From NCBI RefSeq assembly GCF_040371755.1, contig NZ_BAABWE010000002.1, positions 1 through 64,000 on the forward strand: a DNA stretch of 64,000 bases, in the 5' to 3' direction. Below, piece after piece: positions 61,422-64,000 of this stretch. Origin of the DNA: Bermanella sp040371755. GTDB taxonomy: Bacteria > Pseudomonadota > Gammaproteobacteria > Pseudomonadales > Oceanobacteraceae. The position numbers and the translations under genes were made by a program. The notes beneath the pieces were generated by a model that did not search any database, had not been told where the DNA came from, and saw nothing but the letters and a program-made list of their open reading frames with translations. Numbering within the stretch: position 1 is the first letter of the stretch; each line of letters starts with the position of its first letter.

Positions 61422-62279
61422 ATGAAACTCGTGGTCATAAGTGGTCGTAGTGGTTCAGGGAAAAGTACCGCCCTTGATCTATTAGAAGATCTTGGGTTTT
61501 ATTGTATCGATAACCTACCAGTGGCTTTACTGCAAAACCTACTGGATCAAATACAGAGCGAATCATCACAACTTACCAGTGTTGCCGTAAGCATTGATGC
61601 GCGCAACAATCAAACTGACCTAGCTAACTTTTCCATTATTCTTGATAAACTTGACCGCAAGCAATGCGAACTAGAAATCATCTATCTGGATGCCCACACA
61701 GACACCTTATTAACCCGCTTCAGTGCCACCAGACGAAAACACCCATTAACAGGGCCAGATGTACCGTTACTGGATGCCATTGAGCGCGAAAAAGCTCTGC
61801 TTCACAACCTCGCCGATTTAGCGGACTTAACCGTCGATACCACTCACCTATCCATGCATCAATTAAGAAGCTTAATTAAAGAAAGAGTGGTCCAAAAACA
61901 AGAAAATGAAATGTCATTGTTGTTTGAATCATTTGGTTTCAAACACGGCATACCTAAAGATAGTGACTTAGTGTTCGATGTACGCTGCCTACCTAATCCC
62001 TATTGGGACCCAAGTTTGCGTCAATACACAGGACAAGACGTAAAAATACAAACATTTTTAAAAGATGAAGACTCCGTCAATAAGATGTTCAATGACATAC
62101 AAGGGTTCTTACAAAACTGGTTACCTGAATTTGAAGCTAATAATCGCACCTATATGACAGTCAGTATTGGCTGTACTGGCGGACAACACCGAAGTGTGTA
62201 TATGGCTGAACGGCTTTTTAACGCCTACCAAGAGATTTACCCAAATGTTCAAGTACGTCACCGCGAGCTCAATCAATAA
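61422..62279 (+). CDS. rapZ: RNase adapter protein RapZ
   Basis: RapZ is a nucleotide-binding protein; in E. coli it binds GlmZ sRNA and controls GlmS. The 285-residue protein has Walker A GRSGSGKST (8-16) and a C-terminal domain with FDVRCLPNPYWDPSLRQYTGQD and SIGCTGGQHRSVYMAERL. No glmS or sRNA partner is in the window. It is 16 bp after ptsN. Confidence 0.95.
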   Translation: MKLVVISGRSGSGKSTALDLLEDLGFYCIDNLPVALLQNLLDQIQSESSQLTSVAVSIDARNNQTDLANFSIILDKLDRKQCELEIIYLDAHTDTLLTRFSATRRKHPLTGPDVPLLDAIEREKALLHNLADLADLTVDTTHLSMHQLRSLIKERVVQKQENEMSLLFESFGFKHGIPKDSDLVFDVRCLPNPYWDPSLRQYTGQDVKIQTFLKDEDSVNKMFNDIQGFLQNWLPEFEANNRTYMTVSIGCTGGQHRSVYMAERLFNAYQEIYPNVQVRHRELNQ

Positions 62280-62363
62280 TACGCTGAATTCCATGCGCTA
62301 ACGCTGGACATCAACTCATTTGCTGGATATGGTAAGTCATTACTCATTTTTACACCTACTATC

Positions 62364-62633
62364 ATGCTTGAAAACTCTGCAACAATAATAAATAAACTGG
62401 GTTTGCACGCACGCGCCGCCGCTAAGTTGGTATCCACCGCATCCGCGTTTTCCAGTAAAGTTAAAATTAGCTTCAATGGGAAAGAAGTAGACGGAAAAAG
62501 CATTATGTCCGTGATGATGCTAGCAGCCAGCCAAGGCTCTGAAGTTCTATTAAAAGTTAATGGCGATGACGAACAAGCGGCCATGGATGCATTAATAGAG
62601 TTAATTAACGACTTCTTTGGTGAAGGCGAATAA
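62364..62633 (+). CDS. ptsO: phosphocarrier protein NPr (PtsO)
   Basis: NPr is the HPr-like carrier of PTS-Ntr. The 89-residue protein has the phospho-His15 in NKLGLHARAAAKLV and the conserved GKSIMSVMMLAASQGSEV. An 84-bp gap separates it from rapZ. It gives phosphate to PtsN, which is encoded in the same run of genes. Confidence 0.95.
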   Translation: MLENSATIINKLGLHARAAAKLVSTASAFSSKVKISFNGKEVDGKSIMSVMMLAASQGSEVLLKVNGDDEQAAMDALIELINDFFGEGE

Positions 62634-62755
62634 CCTTTCCTCTCAATAAAACCTCAAATAAATCAGCTCACTAGGCTACACTTTTTAAACAAGGGGTCGT
62701 AGCCTGATACTCGCTTTATCGGTACAATCAACCCCTGATCTAAAGGGAACCCACT

Positions 62756-64000
62756 ATGGCTAGGGGCGAACATAAGCACAATAAACTTGTCCATCTAGGT
62801 GCCGCTCTAGAAAGCGGTGCTTTGGCACAAGTGCGCCGTATCCTAAATAGTGATTTACAACCTGCCGATGTTGCCCACCTGCTTGAATCATCCCCCCCAA
62901 AAGAGCGTAATTTACTTTGGGACTTAATTGATGAAGAAAATGAAGGTGAAGTTCTTCAACACCTGAATGATGAGCTGCAAAGCTGGTTATTGAACCGAAT
63001 GAGTGTTGAAGAAGTGGCCAACGCCATGTCTGACTTAGATACAGACGACGTGGCCGATTTACTTCAAATACTGCCTCATACAGTGACCCAAGAAGTCCTT
63101 ACCACAATGGACTCACAAGACAGAGCGCGTATTGAAGCGGTTCTGTCTTATCCTGAGGACAGTGCCGGTGGTCTGATGAACACAGACACTGTAACGGTAC
63201 GTCCAGATATTACGCTGGAAGTGGTATTACGTTACTTAAGGCGTCACCGCTCCCTTCCTGACATGACAGATAACTTATTAGTAGTAAACCGTCGCGATGA
63301 ATTTATTGGTGTTCTTCCTATCAATAAAATTTTGGTCAGTGATGGCGATACCACTGTTCGAGAAATAATGAACACCGATGTCATTACTATCTCAGCGGAT
63401 ATGCCAGATACCCAAGTTGCACAGTTATTTGAACGTCACGATTTAATCTCAGCGCCGGTTGTAGATGAAAAAACATACAAGCTGTTAGGACGTATCACCA
63501 TTGATGACGTGGTTGATGTTATCCGTGAAGGAGCTGACCACTCATTAATGAGCATGGCAGGTCTTGATGAAGACGAAGATACTTTTGCACCCGCATTTAA
63601 AACCAGTCGCCGTCGTGCTGTTTGGTTAGGTATAAACTTGCTCACAGCCTTCTTAGCCAGTGCCGTTATTGGGTTATTTCAAGGCACCATTGATAAAGTG
63701 GTCGCGCTTGCGGTATTAATGCCAATTGTCGCCAGTATGGGCGGCATAGCAGGTAGCCAGACATTAACTTTGGTTATTCGTGGCCAAGCTATTGGTCACA
63801 TCGGCAGTAACAATATTGGCTGGCTGCTTAATCGAGAGTTCATCGTGGGTTTAAGCAACGGCGTACTTTGGTCTATTGTAATTGCGCTGGCCACCTATGC
63901 TTGGTTTCAAGACCTACAGATCTCCGTCATAATTGGCGTTGCTATCATTATAAATTTAGTGGTGGCCGCATTAGCCGGTGCATTTTTACCGATAATTATG
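62756..64000 (+). CDS. mgtE: magnesium transporter MgtE (truncated by the window end)
   Basis: MgtE is a magnesium channel gated by cytoplasmic Mg2+. The first 415 codons are visible from ATG 62756. The N-terminal helical domain (about 10-130) and two CBS domains (about 135-260; SYPEDSAGGLMNTDTVTVRP, TVREIMNTDVITI) are present. A plug helix and the first membrane segments (about 290 onward, including PIVASMGGIAGSQTLTLVIRG) follow. The C-terminus lies beyond the window. It is downstream of ptsO and shares its direction. Confidence 0.92.
   Translation, partial: MARGEHKHNKLVHLGAALESGALAQVRRILNSDLQPADVAHLLESSPPKERNLLWDLIDEENEGEVLQHLNDELQSWLLNRMSVEEVANAMSDLDTDDVADLLQILPHTVTQEVLTTMDSQDRARIEAVLSYPEDSAGGLMNTDTVTVRPDITLEVVLRYLRRHRSLPDMTDNLLVVNRRDEFIGVLPINKILVSDGDTTVREIMNTDVITISADMPDTQVAQLFERHDLISAPVVDEKTYKLLGRITIDDVVDVIREGADHSLMSMAGLDEDEDTFAPAFKTSRRRAVWLGINLLTAFLASAVIGLFQGTIDKVVALAVLMPIVASMGGIAGSQTLTLVIRGQAIGHIGSNNIGWLLNREFIVGLSNGVLWSIVIALATYAWFQDLQISVIIGVAIIINLVVAALAGAFLPIIM

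Noticed and set aside
62660..62725. Inverted repeat AGGCTAC/GTAGCCT between ptsO and mgtE as a terminator
   Set aside because: The loop is about 20 nt and no T run follows, so it is not supported as an intrinsic terminator.

Overview
The window is a 64-kb stretch of a gammaproteobacterial chromosome of moderate to low G+C. Gene order and protein sequences look most like marine Oceanospirillales (Bermanella/Oleispira/Thalassolituus type) with clear Pseudomonas-like synteny (secA-argJ-mutT beside lpxC-ftsZ; mlaFEDCB-ibaG-murA-hisG-hisD; kdsD-lpt-rpoN-hpf-ptsN-rapZ). The genus is an inference. No rRNA, tRNA, CRISPR array, transposase or prophage gene was seen.

1-2.6 kb is accessory DNA. It has three small leftward genes separated by attC-like integron recombination sites (about 125-172, 603-698, 1026-1100), a 39-residue Gly/Asn/Pro-rich ORF facing a Cys-rich protein, a long inverted repeat and an isolated LexA-type box (2340-2359). 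No integrase gene is present. The LexA box lies where a divergent integrase promoter would be expected, so this may be the relic of an integron that lost intI.

2.6-4.2 kb holds an ArsR-type regulator and a serine hydrolase of the beta-lactamase fold, each preceded by a version of the same 20-bp palindrome. They look like a self-contained regulatory pair.

4.3-27.5 kb (all leftward) is the division and cell wall cluster: mraZ-rsmH-ftsL-ftsI-murE-murF-mraY-murD-ftsW-murG-murC-ddlB-ftsQ-ftsA-ftsZ-lpxC, then an M23 peptidase, secA, argJ and mutT. mraZ is preceded by a promoter and three 10-bp-spaced MraZ-box-like repeats. 27.7-28.1 kb is the RNase P RNA gene with its terminator.

28.1-32.9 kb holds rsmI, divergent from lpoA-yraN-diaA, which converges on sspA-sspB at a shared terminator. 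33.1-36.9 kb is petABC and rplM-rpsI, with a leader hairpin before rplM. 37-41.7 kb has a small membrane protein, prfC, the ABC-F gene ybiT, a decayed AraC-family fragment and a transglutaminase-like gene.

41.8-45.4 kb is a compact four-gene operon: ribbon-helix-helix regulator, PspA-like protein, YqiJ-like protein and flotillin. It has its own promoter, three ATACAA repeats and a terminator. A zinc-ribbon protein, a YtoQ-family protein, hisC and a small exported protein follow (45.5-48.1 kb). Two copies of a hairpin-forming repeat then lie next to the hisD stop.

48.4-55.1 kb (leftward) is mlaFEDCB-ibaG-murA-hisG-hisD, coupling outer-membrane lipid transport with the first murein step and histidine synthesis. 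55.3-64 kb (rightward) is a Ca/Na exchanger gene, kdsD, lptC-lptA-lptB, rpoN, hpf, ptsN, rapZ, ptsO and a truncated mgtE. kdsC, which normally sits between kdsD and lptC, is absent. Overall the window is a core envelope-biogenesis region with one accessory patch at its left end.
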